A DNA stretch of 64,000 nucleotides from Bradyrhizobium sp. CSS354 (GCF_029051725.1 NZ_JAACFU010000002.1:186001-250000), one strand, 5' to 3'; positions 54,430-63,442 are shown, counted from the stretch's first letter. Notes: generated by a model from the sequence alone, not told the origin. Made by a program: numbers and translations.

Positions 54430-55641
54430 ATGGCCATCCTCCGCACGACATCCGCCGCCACTCTGTTGATCACGCTGGCGCTCGCAGGTACTCCCGCGCG
54501 TGCCGAGATCAAGGGCGAGGCCGTCCGCATCGGCGTCCTCACAGATATGAACGGCATCTTTGCGACCGCGATGGGCCCGGGCTCGGTCGAGGCGGCGCGC
54601 ATGGCGGCGGAAGAGTTCGGCGGTAAGATCAACGGCAAGCCGATCGAGATCCTGCAGGCCGACCACCAGAACAAGCCGGACCTTGCGGCCTCGCTCGCCC
54701 GCAAATGGTTCAGCGACGGCGTGCAGGCGATCGCGGACGGCGGCAGTTCCGGTGCCGCGCTCGCGGTGCAGGAATTGGTGCGCGGCAACGGAAAGATCTT
54801 CCTCATCTCGGGCGCAGGCGCCAACCAGCTCACCGATGAAGCCTGTGCCGCGGGCAGCGTGCAGTGGACCCAGGATGCCTATTCGACCGCGACCGCGGTG
54901 GTCTCCGGCATCATGCAGACCAGCAAGGAGCCGTGGTTCTTCATCACCGGCGACTACGCTTTCGGCCATTCGATCGAGACAACCGCGCGCGCCCGCATCA
55001 CCGAGCTCGGCGGCAAGGTCGCCGGCAGCGTCAAGGCGCAGCTCGGCACGCCCGACTACAGCTCGTTCCTGCTTCAGGCGCAGTCCTCGGGTGCAAAAAT
55101 CCTGGCAATCAACGTTGCCGGCGACAACGCCACCGCAATCAAGCAGGCGGAAGAATTCGGCCTTGCCGACCAGGGCATCAAGATCGTGCCGATGTCATTC
55201 CAGAATGTCGATATCGAGGCCGTCGGGTTGAAGGCGACGCGCGGCGATCTCATCGTCACCTCGTTCTTCGAGGACGTCTCGCCGACGGCCCGGAAATTCT
55301 CCGATGCGTTCTTCGCCCGCCGCAAAGCGATGCCGTCGCAAATCCAGGCGGGCGTCTATTCCGCCGTGCGCCACTATCTCCAGGCGATGAAGGATACCGA
55401 CTCAGACGACAGCACGGCTGTAATGGCCAAGATGAAGGCGACGCCCGTCTCCGACGCTTACACGCCCAACGGCCGCATCCGCGAGGACCAGCGCATGGTG
55501 CATGATCTGTATCTGGTGCAGGTCAAGACGCCTGAGGAATCCAAAGGGCCCTGGGATTTCGTCAAGCTGGTCGCGACCATCCCGCCCGACCAGGCCTTCC
55601 GCCCGCTTGAACGCAGCAAGTGCGGCCTGGTCGGCAAATAA
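54430..55641 (+). CDS. Branched-chain-amino-acid-type ABC substrate-binding protein
   Basis: 403 aa. Signal peptide 1-25 (LLITLALAGTPARA). The periplasmic-binding fold opens with VRIGVLTDMNGIFA and later has GDYAFGHS. Such proteins in aromatic clusters bind aromatic acids. The cluster has no permease or ATPase subunit beside it, so it must use a transporter encoded elsewhere or act in sensing. Confidence 0.87.
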   Translation: MAILRTTSAATLLITLALAGTPARAEIKGEAVRIGVLTDMNGIFATAMGPGSVEAARMAAEEFGGKINGKPIEILQADHQNKPDLAASLARKWFSDGVQAIADGGSSGAALAVQELVRGNGKIFLISGAGANQLTDEACAAGSVQWTQDAYSTATAVVSGIMQTSKEPWFFITGDYAFGHSIETTARARITELGGKVAGSVKAQLGTPDYSSFLLQAQSSGAKILAINVAGDNATAIKQAEEFGLADQGIKIVPMSFQNVDIEAVGLKATRGDLIVTSFFEDVSPTARKFSDAFFARRKAMPSQIQAGVYSAVRHYLQAMKDTDSDDSTAVMAKMKATPVSDAYTPNGRIREDQRMVHDLYLVQVKTPEESKGPWDFVKLVATIPPDQAFRPLERSKCGLVGK

Positions 55642-55645
55642 TCTG

Positions 55646-56488
55646 TCAAGCCAGATAGCGCGTGAGATAGCCTTCCATCGCGTAGAGCGCACAGAGCGCC
55701 AGGCTCGACCACACGGCGGCGGTGAAATACAGGAACATCCAGGTCAGCTCGCCCTTCCAGTGCGCGATGTCGTGGGTCACGACCCACCGGGTCGAGACGT
55801 CATGCAGGCCTTCGAGGAAGCCGAGCAATCTGTTGCCCTCTTCATGCCCTGCCCGCCAGCGGCTGAGATACATCGGCACGTCGACGGTGACGAGGAAGGC
55901 CAGGAAGCAGGCGATGCCGACGATGCCGGCAATCAGCGCCCAACGCACCGGTCCCTGGAATTCCGGCATCAGCCGGCACAGCGCGATGCCCGCGAGGAAG
56001 AATGTCACCGCCCACAGCGAGTTCTCGATCGCGTTGAAGAGGAAGTTGGTCGTCACCACCGCATACCAGGAGAAGCACTCCGCGACGATGATGATGGGCA
56101 CGATCACCCACGCGACGTTCACGACCGTCTCGGCGCCCGTCATGGTCCCGAGCTGATGCAGGATGACCGCCCATTGCGCGGCGAAGCACAGTTCGGCCAC
56201 GGTCGCGACCGTGCGACCGACGAAGACGCTGGAGAGCCAGGTGTCGAACAGACAGATGCGCTGCACGTCGGCGCGCGGCAGGAACGAACGGAAGGCGCAG
56301 CCGAAGACGTAGCCGGCGCAGAGCAGGAACATCAGTCCGATGTCGGAGCCGCCACTGATGCTGCCGGCGGGCGTCGGGTAGAACTCGCGGTACAGCATGA
56401 ACCAGACGAGAATGTTGGCAGCACTGACCAGCGTCAGGGACCCCCACCACCACGCGAGGGGATTTGTCCGCGCCTGCCACTGCAACAT
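55646..56488 (-). CDS. Multi-pass membrane protein of unknown function
   Basis: 280 aa with about seven hydrophobic segments and several tryptophans (WWWGS, FSWYAV, WMFLYF). The ATG at 56488 has ggag upstream; an upstream in-frame GTG would add 35 residues. Antiparallel to and convergent with the solute-binding-protein gene. Family not recognised; a role in the aromatic cluster is not established. Confidence 0.7.
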   Translation of the reverse strand: MLQWQARTNPLAWWWGSLTLVSAANILVWFMLYREFYPTPAGSISGGSDIGLMFLLCAGYVFGCAFRSFLPRADVQRICLFDTWLSSVFVGRTVATVAELCFAAQWAVILHQLGTMTGAETVVNVAWVIVPIIIVAECFSWYAVVTTNFLFNAIENSLWAVTFFLAGIALCRLMPEFQGPVRWALIAGIVGIACFLAFLVTVDVPMYLSRWRAGHEEGNRLLGFLEGLHDVSTRWVVTHDIAHWKGELTWMFLYFTAAVWSSLALCALYAMEGYLTRYLA

Positions 56489-56621
56489 GAATCGCTCCGA
56501 TGTAATCGATATGACATTCAGTCGTAATAATCCTGTCACAACAAGCCACGCAATCGCGACGAAAATCTGTGTGCGGCGGGGCTCTTCGCGCACATTCTTG
56601 CCCTGCCGGCACAGCCGCCGT

Positions 56622-56670
56622 ATGTCCGGATAATGGACATAAAACTACATTTTATGAATCTATTGGACAT
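56622..56670. promoter_or_regulatory. Inverted repeat and extra half-site upstream of the second IclR gene
   Basis: atgtcc (56622..56627) and ggacat (56635..56640) form an inverted repeat with a 7-base spacer. A third half-site ggacat lies at 56665..56670. The sites are 30-78 bases before the IclR start and in the gap to the divergent membrane-protein gene. Confidence 0.55.
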
Positions 56671-56699
56671 CTGGCGGGACCGGGTTCATTAAAGCCTGC

Positions 56700-57578
56700 A
56701 TGGCCAGAACCGCCTCCAAACCGATCCGCGCCTCCTCGTCCGCTGCCGCCGTGCTGGCGGACAGCATCGATGACGCCGCGTTCGCGACGACGCTGGCGAA
56801 AGGTCTCGTAGTGCTCGAAGCGTTCAAGGCGGGGGCGACCCAGCTCGGCAACATGGAGCTGTCGACGCTGACCGGGATTCCGCGCCCGACGGTGGCGCGG
56901 CTGACGCACACGCTCGCGGAGCTCGGCTACCTCCGCTACGACGCCGAACGCGCCAAATATCGCGTCGGTGCGCGCGCACTCCGCATGGCGCATCCGCTGC
57001 TCGCCGACATGCAGTTCCGCCAGGTCGCGCGTCCCATGATGCAGGAGCTGGCGCTAAGCGTACGGGGCACGGTCTCGATCGGCCTGCTCGATGCGACCTC
57101 CATGATCTATGTCGAGACCGCGCGCTCCGGCGACGTCGGCCCGCACGTCCCCGACATCGGCATGCCCATTTCCGTGGTGATGACCGCTATGGGCCGTGCC
57201 GCGGCGGCGACCTTGCCGCAGGCCGATGCCGCGCTGCTCGAACAGCGCATTGCAAGCGAGGACACCGAGCTGTGGTCGTCCTTCCGTGAGACCTACCGCG
57301 CCGGCCTGACACAATGCGCCAGCCGCGGCTTCTGCACTTGCTTCGGCGAGTACATCGCCTCGATCCATGCCGTCGCCGCGCCGCTGTTTCATGCGCGTGA
57401 GGCGAAGCAGGCCTTTTCGATCAATTGCGGCATTCCCGCGTTCCGGCTCCAGCCCGGCCAGCTGGAGGGCGAGATCGGCCCGCGCATTGCCGCCCTTGCC
57501 GACAGCATCCGCACCATGGTTGGCGCGGCGCCGACGACCGAAACACAAAAGCAAAACAAGAAGAGCGCCAGACGATGA
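56700..57578 (+). CDS. IclR-family transcriptional regulator, second copy
   Basis: 292 aa. Ala/Ser-rich 25-residue leader, winged helix-turn-helix (LSTLTGIPRPTVARLTHTLA), effector domain with a Cys-containing segment (TQCASRGFCTCFGEY) and a Lys-rich tail. Likely controls the TctC-type gene 36 bases downstream. Only distantly similar to the IclR protein at 51136. Confidence 0.87.
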   Translation: MARTASKPIRASSSAAAVLADSIDDAAFATTLAKGLVVLEAFKAGATQLGNMELSTLTGIPRPTVARLTHTLAELGYLRYDAERAKYRVGARALRMAHPLLADMQFRQVARPMMQELALSVRGTVSIGLLDATSMIYVETARSGDVGPHVPDIGMPISVVMTAMGRAAAATLPQADAALLEQRIASEDTELWSSFRETYRAGLTQCASRGFCTCFGEYIASIHAVAAPLFHAREAKQAFSINCGIPAFRLQPGQLEGEIGPRIAALADSIRTMVGAAPTTETQKQNKKSARR

Positions 57579-57614
57579 ACGAGACAATCGGCGCTCCGCC
57601 ACCGGGAGGCCACC

Positions 57615-58589
57615 ATGACCGTCACACGGCGAACATTCTTGGGCACCCTCGCCCTTTCGCTATCGGGACTTCCATTCTCCGCACACGCTGAGGACGCCTG
57701 GCCGTCGCGTATGGTGCGGCTGATCTCGCCTTATGGGCCCGGCGGCTCCAATGACATCTCGCTGCGGCTGCTGGCCGAAGAGTTCGGCCGCAACCTGCAC
57801 CAGCAGTTCATCGTCGAGAACAAGCCGGGCGCCGGCACCCGCATCGCCAACGACACGGTCGCGCATGCGCCGGGCGACGGCTATACCCTCCTCTATGTCG
57901 CGGCGCCCTACGCCACGGCCGAAGCGCTGTTCGGCAAGCTGACTTATGAGCGCAAGGATCTGCAGCCGGTCGCGATGACGGTGATCGCGCCGCTGTTCCT
58001 GATCATCAGCGCGGACGCGCCGTTCAAGACGCTCCCCGAATTGATCGCCTACGGCAAATCGAAGCCGGATGGCCTGACCTTCGCCTCGCCCGGCGCCGGC
58101 TCGCAGCCGCATCTTGCCGGCGAACTCCTGTTCAGGGATGCCGGCGTCAAGGGGCTCAACATTCCCTTCCGTGGCGATGCGGCGTCCTACACGGAGCTGC
58201 TCGCCGGCCGCGTCGATGCCACGCTGACGGCGCTGCCGACCGCACTGCCCTACATCCAGAGCGGCAAGTTCATCGTGCTCGGCGTCGCTTCCGCCGAACG
58301 CAGCGCGCTCTATCCGCAGGCGCCGACCCTGCGCGAGCAGGGTTTTCCCAACGTGGCCGCCGCCGGCTGGTACGGCTTCATGGCACCTTCGACGACGCCG
58401 CGCGCCATCGTCGACAAGCTGCAGGCCGAAGTGTTGCGCGCGCTGGCCCAGCCGGCGATCAAGGACAAGCTGACCGCCCAGGGCCTCGAAGTGCGCGCCG
58501 GTACCGCGGCCGAGTTCGGCCAGTTCATCGACAACGAAACAAAAAAGTGGACCGGGCTGATCCGCGAGGCCGGCCTCAAGGGCGAGTGA
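57615..58589 (+). CDS. Tripartite tricarboxylate transporter substrate-binding protein (Bug/TctC)
   Basis: 324 aa. A Tat-like signal (TRRTFLGTLALS) precedes the Bug fold: YGPGGSNDISLRLLAEE, ENKPGAGTRIAN, then FASPGAGSQPHLAGELL. These proteins bind carboxylates in the periplasm; the TctA/TctB membrane partners are not in the window, common for the family in this group of bacteria. Confidence 0.88.
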   Translation: MTVTRRTFLGTLALSLSGLPFSAHAEDAWPSRMVRLISPYGPGGSNDISLRLLAEEFGRNLHQQFIVENKPGAGTRIANDTVAHAPGDGYTLLYVAAPYATAEALFGKLTYERKDLQPVAMTVIAPLFLIISADAPFKTLPELIAYGKSKPDGLTFASPGAGSQPHLAGELLFRDAGVKGLNIPFRGDAASYTELLAGRVDATLTALPTALPYIQSGKFIVLGVASAERSALYPQAPTLREQGFPNVAAAGWYGFMAPSTTPRAIVDKLQAEVLRALAQPAIKDKLTAQGLEVRAGTAAEFGQFIDNETKKWTGLIREAGLKGE

Positions 58590-58611
58590 CAGTCACGGAC
58601 AGGGAATGGAA

Positions 58612-59832
58612 ATGAAAAAAATACTTCTCATACGTGTCGCGGCAGCCGCGACCGTTCTCGCACTGTCGATCCCGGCGGCACAGGCGCAGAAGAAATACGA
58701 TCCCGGCGCTTCCGACACGGAGATCAAGGTCGGCCAGACCGTCCCGCTCAGCGGGCCGGCCTCGGCCTATGCCGTGATCGGCAAGACCCAGGCCGCCTAC
58801 ATGAAGATGATCAACGACCAGGGCGGCGTCAACGGCCGCAAGGTCAACCTGATCCAGTATGACGACGCCTATTCGCCTCCGAAGACGGTTGAGCAGACCC
58901 GCAAGCTGGTCGAAAGCGACGAAGTGCTGCTGACCTTCCAGATCATCGGCACGGCGCCGAATGTCGCCGTGCAAAAATATCTCAACGCCAAGAAGGTCCC
59001 GCAGCTCTTCGCGGCAACGGGCGCGGCGCGTTTCACCGATCCGAAGAACTTCCCCTGGACCATGGGCTTCAACCCGTCCTACCTCGTCGAGGGCCGGATC
59101 TACGCGCAATATCTTCTGAAGAACTATCCGAACGCCAGGATCGGCGTGCTCTACCAGAACGACGATCTCGGCAAGGATTATCTCGCGGGCTTCAAAGCAG
59201 GTCTCGGCGACAAGGCGAAGATGATCGTCGCCGAGACGTCCTACGAGATCACCGAGCCGACCATCGACTCGCAGATCCTGCGGTTGAAGGATGCAGGTGC
59301 CGACGTGCTGTTCAGCGCCACGACACCGAAACAGGCCGCGCAGGCGATCAAGAAGGTCGCCGAGATCGGCTGGAAGCCGCTGCACATCATCGACATCAAC
59401 GCCTCCTCGGTCAGCGCGGTGCTGAAACCCGCCGGACTCGACAATGCCAAGGGCGTCGTCAGCGTCGGTTATGTCAAGGATTCAGCCGATCCCGAATGGA
59501 AGGACGATCCCGGCATGAAGCGATATCTCGCCTTCATGGCCAAGTACTACCCGGAGGGCGATAAGGATTCGAACCTGAACGTCTATGGCTATATCACCGC
59601 GCAGTTGCTGGTGCAGGTGCTGAAACAATGCGGCGACGATCTCACGCGCGAGAACGTGATGCGCCAGGCCGCAAGCCTAAACAACATCACACTCGACCTG
59701 ACGCTGCCGGGCATCTCGGTGACGACGACGCCTACCGACTACCGCGTCAACAAGCAGTTCCAGATGGTGCAGTTCGACGGCCAGCGCTGGCAGAAACTCG
59801 GCGACATCGTCACGGACGAGGCGAAGGAATGA
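58612..59832 (+). CDS. ABC-type substrate-binding protein, Leu/Ile/Val-like
   Basis: 406 aa. The ATG at 58612 (MKKILLIR) has aggga six bases upstream, preferred to an ATG at 58606. Signal peptide to AAQA. Fold markers IKVGQTVPLSGPASAY and GVLYQNDDLGKDYLAGF. Third solute-binding protein of the region and again without a permease. Confidence 0.87.
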   Translation: MKKILLIRVAAAATVLALSIPAAQAQKKYDPGASDTEIKVGQTVPLSGPASAYAVIGKTQAAYMKMINDQGGVNGRKVNLIQYDDAYSPPKTVEQTRKLVESDEVLLTFQIIGTAPNVAVQKYLNAKKVPQLFAATGAARFTDPKNFPWTMGFNPSYLVEGRIYAQYLLKNYPNARIGVLYQNDDLGKDYLAGFKAGLGDKAKMIVAETSYEITEPTIDSQILRLKDAGADVLFSATTPKQAAQAIKKVAEIGWKPLHIIDINASSVSAVLKPAGLDNAKGVVSVGYVKDSADPEWKDDPGMKRYLAFMAKYYPEGDKDSNLNVYGYITAQLLVQVLKQCGDDLTRENVMRQAASLNNITLDLTLPGISVTTTPTDYRVNKQFQMVQFDGQRWQKLGDIVTDEAKE

Positions 59833-59833
59833 A

Positions 59834-59856
59834 GCGCCCCTCATCCTGAGGGGCGC
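59834..59856. repeat. Hairpin/REP element downstream of solute-binding protein
   Basis: gcgcccctca (59834..59843) and tgaggggcgc (59847..59856) pair perfectly over 10 bases with a 3-base loop, starting right after the stop codon. The core ctcatcctgag is a common intergenic repeat motif in Bradyrhizobium. Likely also a transcription end. A further GC-rich palindromic stretch (gcggccgctccgcggcc) follows to about 59925. Confidence 0.65.
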
Positions 59857-59953
59857 GCGCCTTGAAGACTGAAGGCCTCACCGGTGGTCCTCGTGCCTCG
59901 AGGCGGCCGCTCCGCGGCCTCCTCGGTATGAAGGAGGAAGGTGGCTGTTCGCG

Positions 59954-60445
59954 CTACCTCTTCATCCCGCCCACATAAGCCGCCAGCTTGTCGAGCGTCT
60001 GGTAGCCGTACTCGACCGCACCGAAGTTGATCATGCCGTCGCGCTGCGCCGTGCTCGAGGCCAGCTGCCGCATCATCAGAACCGTCTTGCCGTTGCTCTG
60101 TTCGGCGAAGGTGACGGTGAAACGGAACATGCCGGGATCCTCGTCCTGGTCGACGCCGTGATCCATCTCCATCAAGGACGGCCGCTCGATGCGGCGAAAG
60201 CGCATGCGGTTCGGATAGACCGTGCCGTCCGGGCCGATCATGTTGAAGCGCCAGACGCCGCCAACCCGCACGTCGATCTCGAAGGTCTCGAGCTTGAAAC
60301 CCTTCGGCCCGAACCATTGCGGCAGATGCTTCGGGTCGGACCACGCTTCGAACACCAGATCGCGCGGCGCGTCGATCACGCGCGACATCACGATCTCGCG
60401 GTCGAGCGACCATTGCGACAGGGCGGGATTGGCAGAATTCGTCAT
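59954..60445 (-). CDS. SRPBCC/AHSA1-family protein
   Basis: 163 aa. Typical opening VIDAPRDLVFEAWSDPKHLP, WFGPKGF, and GGVWRFNM, the AHSA1-like START/Bet v1 fold that binds a hydrophobic ligand. Pairing with an ArsR-type regulator two bases upstream is a common arrangement for this family. Ligand unknown. Confidence 0.87.
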   Translation of the reverse strand: MTNSANPALSQWSLDREIVMSRVIDAPRDLVFEAWSDPKHLPQWFGPKGFKLETFEIDVRVGGVWRFNMIGPDGTVYPNRMRFRRIERPSLMEMDHGVDQDEDPGMFRFTVTFAEQSNGKTVLMMRQLASSTAQRDGMINFGAVEYGYQTLDKLAAYVGGMKR

Positions 60446-60447
60446 CG

Positions 60448-60840
60448 TCAGGAACCTTTCCGTTTGGTTGTCTTGTTAGCTGTCTTGGACGGGCGGTTGG
60501 CGGCCGCCCTTTCCTTCTTCATCTGCATGACGTAGGCCTCGAACCGATCGAGCCGCGCCTCCCAGATCGCGCGCTGCTGCTGGAACCAGTCCTCCGCGCC
60601 GACAAGCGCGTCGGGACTGAGGCGGCAGGTGCGCACGCGGCCGGACTTCTCCGACAGGACGAGGCCGCTCGTCTCCAGCACGTGGATGTGTTTCATGAAG
60701 CTCGGCAGCGCCATCTCGAAGGGATCGGCAAGCTCGCCGACCGACGCCTCGCCGGCGCAGAGCCGCATCACGATCGCCCGCCGGGTGGGATCGGCAAGGG
60801 CCGCGAAAACCTGATCGAGCCGGGATAATTGGTTAGCCAT
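60448..60840 (-). CDS. ArsR-family transcriptional repressor
   Basis: 130 aa. Winged helix-turn-helix (ALADPTRRAIVMRLCAGEAS, LPSFMKHIHVLETSGLV). The C-terminal tail is Lys-rich. The start codon lies in a palindrome of gttagcc/ggctaac, suggesting autorepression. The longer in-frame start at 60879 is rejected. Operon with the SRPBCC gene. Confidence 0.87.
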   Translation of the reverse strand: MANQLSRLDQVFAALADPTRRAIVMRLCAGEASVGELADPFEMALPSFMKHIHVLETSGLVLSEKSGRVRTCRLSPDALVGAEDWFQQQRAIWEARLDRFEAYVMQMKKERAAANRPSKTANKTTKRKGS

Positions 60841-60898
60841 GGGGCTAACTATAGGATTGCCGCTAACCGCCGTCAACAATTGTTAGCCGACTAGCTAA
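60832..60898. promoter_or_regulatory. Repeated gctaa operator sites of the ArsR-type gene
   Basis: gttagcc (60832..60838) and ggctaac (60843..60849) flank the start codon. gctaac recurs at 60862..60867, and ttagc (60883..60887) with gctaa (60894..60898) form a second inverted repeat. Likely repressor sites over the promoter and start. Confidence 0.65.
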
Positions 60899-60917
60899 GT
60901 TAAATTTCGCCGGCTGA

Positions 60918-61001
60918 TAGCCTGGATGAAGCGAAGCGTAATCCGGGGCGCTCACTCGGCTGCGGCACTTTCCCGGATTGCGCTTCGCTCCATCGGGCTA
61001 C
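60918..61001. repeat. REP-type palindromic element (gcctggatgaagcgaagcg family)
   Basis: Left arm tagcctggatgaagcgaagc and on to cccggg-like bases (60918..60947) pairs with right arm 60972..61000 ending cttcgctccatcgggcta. Second copy of the element cut by the window's left edge. Confidence 0.85.
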
Positions 61002-61103
61002 GGACCACTCGCGCGGAACCCACCACGCGCAATCGTGAATAGGGAGACACGGTCCGTCCCGCTACAAGAGACGTGGGGGCGCATCGCATTCTGCATCAGA
61101 GCC

Positions 61104-62273
61104 GTGCCGCCTGTTGTCACCTCATCATATCTTACCCGACGGGCGCTCGCCCGGGCTGCGCTCGTTCCGCTCGCGCTTGCCTGGCCGCGCGAGGCCGCCG
61201 CGGATTCCGACATGATCGCGCAGATGCGCGACATCGTCGCGAACGAGCTGGCGCCGACCGTGACGCCGGACCAGCCGGGCGGCCTTGCCGTCGCGCTTTA
61301 TGCCGGCGGCCATGTCGAGTTCTTCAACTACGGCTTTGCCGACGACGCCACGCATAGGCCGGTCACGCCCGACACCCTGTTCAATCTCGGCTCCCTGCGC
61401 AAGCCGTTCGAGGCGACGCTGGTCGCGCTCGGCACCCTCCGCGGCGAGCTGCAGCTCGACGATCGTCTGGCGAAATATCTCCCCGAGCTCACCGGCGACT
61501 ATGTCCGCCGCATCACCGTCGGCGAGCTCGTCACGCACACCTCAGGCATGCTGCTGCCGACCGACCATCCGCCGTGGCCGAGCGACACTTTCTCCCGCGC
61601 GCAGCTCATCGAGATGTTCAACAGCTGGAGACCGCAAGCCGGCGAAGCGCCCGGCAAGCAGCGCGTCTACAGCCACGCCGGCTACGTGCTGCTTCAACTC
61701 GTGCTCGAGCGCTGCTACGGCGCTCCGATCGCACGCCTGTTCGAACAACGCATCTTCAAGCCGATCGGCATGAGTGCGACCTCCGTACCCGAACGTGGCG
61801 AGGACGGCCGTGCCGTCATGGAGGAGGCCTGGATGCAGCGCGCGGTCCAGGGCTATTCGGATCAGGGCATGGCGATCGGCCCCATCGGCAACCAGCAGAG
61901 CTATTTTGATTTTCCCGGCACGGGCCAGATGTTTTCCTCGCCGCGGGATCTCGCGAGATTCGTTGCTGCCTGCATCGACGGGCGGACGATCGAGCCTCAC
62001 TTGCGCGAGGCATTGCGGATGACACAGCACGAGATCTTCCGCGTCGACGACAAGTTCGGACAAGCAATGGCCTGGGAGACGGTGCGTCTTCCAGGCGTCA
62101 CCGTTGTCGATAAGCCCGGCGGCCTCAACAATGCCTCCGGCTACATCGGCCTCGTGCCGGCGCAGCGGATCGGCATCGTGCTGCTCGCCAATCGGGGCGA
62201 ATATCCCCACGAGATCGCACGCTACAGGATCCTGCCCGAACTGGCGCATCTGGTGGCGTCCCACGCAGGCTGA
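61104..62273 (+). CDS. Serine hydrolase, beta-lactamase class C family
   Basis: About 389 aa if it starts at GTG 61104. A twin-Arg-like hydrophobic leader (TRRALARAALVPLALAWP) suggests export. Catalytic SxxK is GSLRKPF (S97, K100); the YxN motif reads Y189-S-H191; a late DKPGG may act as the KTG-like motif. Family members are esterases, D-aminopeptidases or penicillin-binding proteins, so beta-lactamase activity is not implied. The longer frame from 60978 begins inside a repeat element and is rejected; the true start is uncertain. Confidence 0.8.
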   Translation: MPPVVTSSYLTRRALARAALVPLALAWPREAAADSDMIAQMRDIVANELAPTVTPDQPGGLAVALYAGGHVEFFNYGFADDATHRPVTPDTLFNLGSLRKPFEATLVALGTLRGELQLDDRLAKYLPELTGDYVRRITVGELVTHTSGMLLPTDHPPWPSDTFSRAQLIEMFNSWRPQAGEAPGKQRVYSHAGYVLLQLVLERCYGAPIARLFEQRIFKPIGMSATSVPERGEDGRAVMEEAWMQRAVQGYSDQGMAIGPIGNQQSYFDFPGTGQMFSSPRDLARFVAACIDGRTIEPHLREALRMTQHEIFRVDDKFGQAMAWETVRLPGVTVVDKPGGLNNASGYIGLVPAQRIGIVLLANRGEYPHEIARYRILPELAHLVASHAG

Positions 62274-62284
62274 GGTCCAAACAG

Positions 62285-62309
62285 AAAGCCCCGGCCAGGC
62301 CGGGGCTTT
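62285..62309. terminator. Strong bidirectional terminator
   Basis: aaagccccggcc (62285..62296) and ggccggggcttt (62298..62309) are perfect inverted repeats, with A and T runs at the ends, between the convergent serine hydrolase and porin-like genes. The best intrinsic terminator in the window. Confidence 0.9.
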
Positions 62310-62338
62310 CCACGCCAGATCAGGAAACGGGATGAAGC

Positions 62339-63172
62339 TCAATACCTGGCGACGACGGGTCCGCCGAACTTGTAGTTCACGCCGACCCGCACGATGTTCG
62401 ACTTGAGGTCGACCGAGTGGGTGTAGACGTTGCTCGGATTTGCCGTGCCGCCTGCGAAACTCGTAAGATTGGTGCTGGTCGCGCTGGCGCGGCCGAGATC
62501 GACGTAGAGATATTCGGCCTTGAGCGACCAGCCGCCGCCGAACGCATATTCGGTGCCAACACCCGCGGTCCAGCCGAGGCGGGTGTCGCGGATCGCGGCC
62601 GATTCTGATGCCGCGGAGAAGGTGTCGGTGAAGTTGAAATTGCCCTTCACCTCCGCGATCGCCGCACCGCCCGTGGCGTAGAGCAGCCAGGTCGGAGCCG
62701 CGAGGAAGCCGATGCGGCCGCGGATGGTGGCGAGCCAGTCGGCCGAGACCGACGACGACACCGTGAAGCCGGTCGGTGCGCAGCAGGGATAGAGCGCCGA
62801 GCCGCTCGCGCTGCCCTTGAAGCCGAAATAGTTGATGTCGCCCTCGAGGCCGAGCAGCGCGTGGTTGACCTGCCAGTTATAGCCCGCGGTGAAGCCGCCG
62901 GTCACGCTGGAGCTGTTGACGCGCTGGGCGCCGACCGTGTTGATGGCGGGAACGCTGCTGGCGTCGAAATAACCGGTCGGCGTCCAGATGGTCGAGGTGG
63001 TCGGATCGGCGCTCCCCCACTGTCCGCCGACATTGCCGCCGACATAGAAGCCGGTCCAGTTGTAGGCCGTCGCCATCATCGGCGCTTTGGTATAGTTCGC
63101 CGCGAGGTCGGCCGCCTGCACGGATGCGGAGCCCAAAACGACCGCGGCAACTGCCAGCAAAAACTTCTTCAT
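62339..63172 (-). CDS. Outer-membrane beta-barrel protein (Omp25/31 type)
   Basis: 277 aa. Signal peptide 1-20 (FLLAVAAVVLGSASVQA), then the mature start ADLAANYTKAP typical of the family. Repeated amphipathic strands, WTGFYVGGNVGGQWG, AGYNWQVNHALLGLEGD and C-terminal aromatic YKFGGPVVARY. Two adjacent Cys (YPCC) near 128 are unusual in the family. Surface barrel of unknown role. A perfect terminator follows it. Confidence 0.9.
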   Translation of the reverse strand: MKKFLLAVAAVVLGSASVQAADLAANYTKAPMMATAYNWTGFYVGGNVGGQWGSADPTTSTIWTPTGYFDASSVPAINTVGAQRVNSSSVTGGFTAGYNWQVNHALLGLEGDINYFGFKGSASGSALYPCCAPTGFTVSSSVSADWLATIRGRIGFLAAPTWLLYATGGAAIAEVKGNFNFTDTFSAASESAAIRDTRLGWTAGVGTEYAFGGGWSLKAEYLYVDLGRASATSTNLTSFAGGTANPSNVYTHSVDLKSNIVRVGVNYKFGGPVVARY

Positions 63173-63442
63173 TCCAGTCTCCTTGCCTCACGCGATCGAT
63201 CTCGCGTTTCGAATGCGCGGGCGGAAGTTGTCCGGCGCAGATCGGGCATAGGCTGCCGATCCCTCGCCGTCTTGGGCTGCGGCGAAGTTCATAGGGACTG
63301 TGACGTAGTGTGAGCCGTGCGGCACGCGAACGCGTGACAAGTGTGACTGAGGGGCCACGCGTGATCACACATCCGCGGCGCACGACGCACGCCAATGTCG
63401 CATCGCGACAAGCGCGCGAAACGCGATTCGAGCCCTAGCGTT
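63173..63442. other. Gap upstream of the porin-like gene
   Basis: 270 bases without a gene. It must hold the promoter of the porin-like gene and the end of the SDR transcript. A stretch with repeated gtgtga/tcacac half-sites lies at about 63297-63370 (gtgtgag, gtgtgac, gatcacac). These could be binding sites; none is convincing. Confidence 0.35.
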
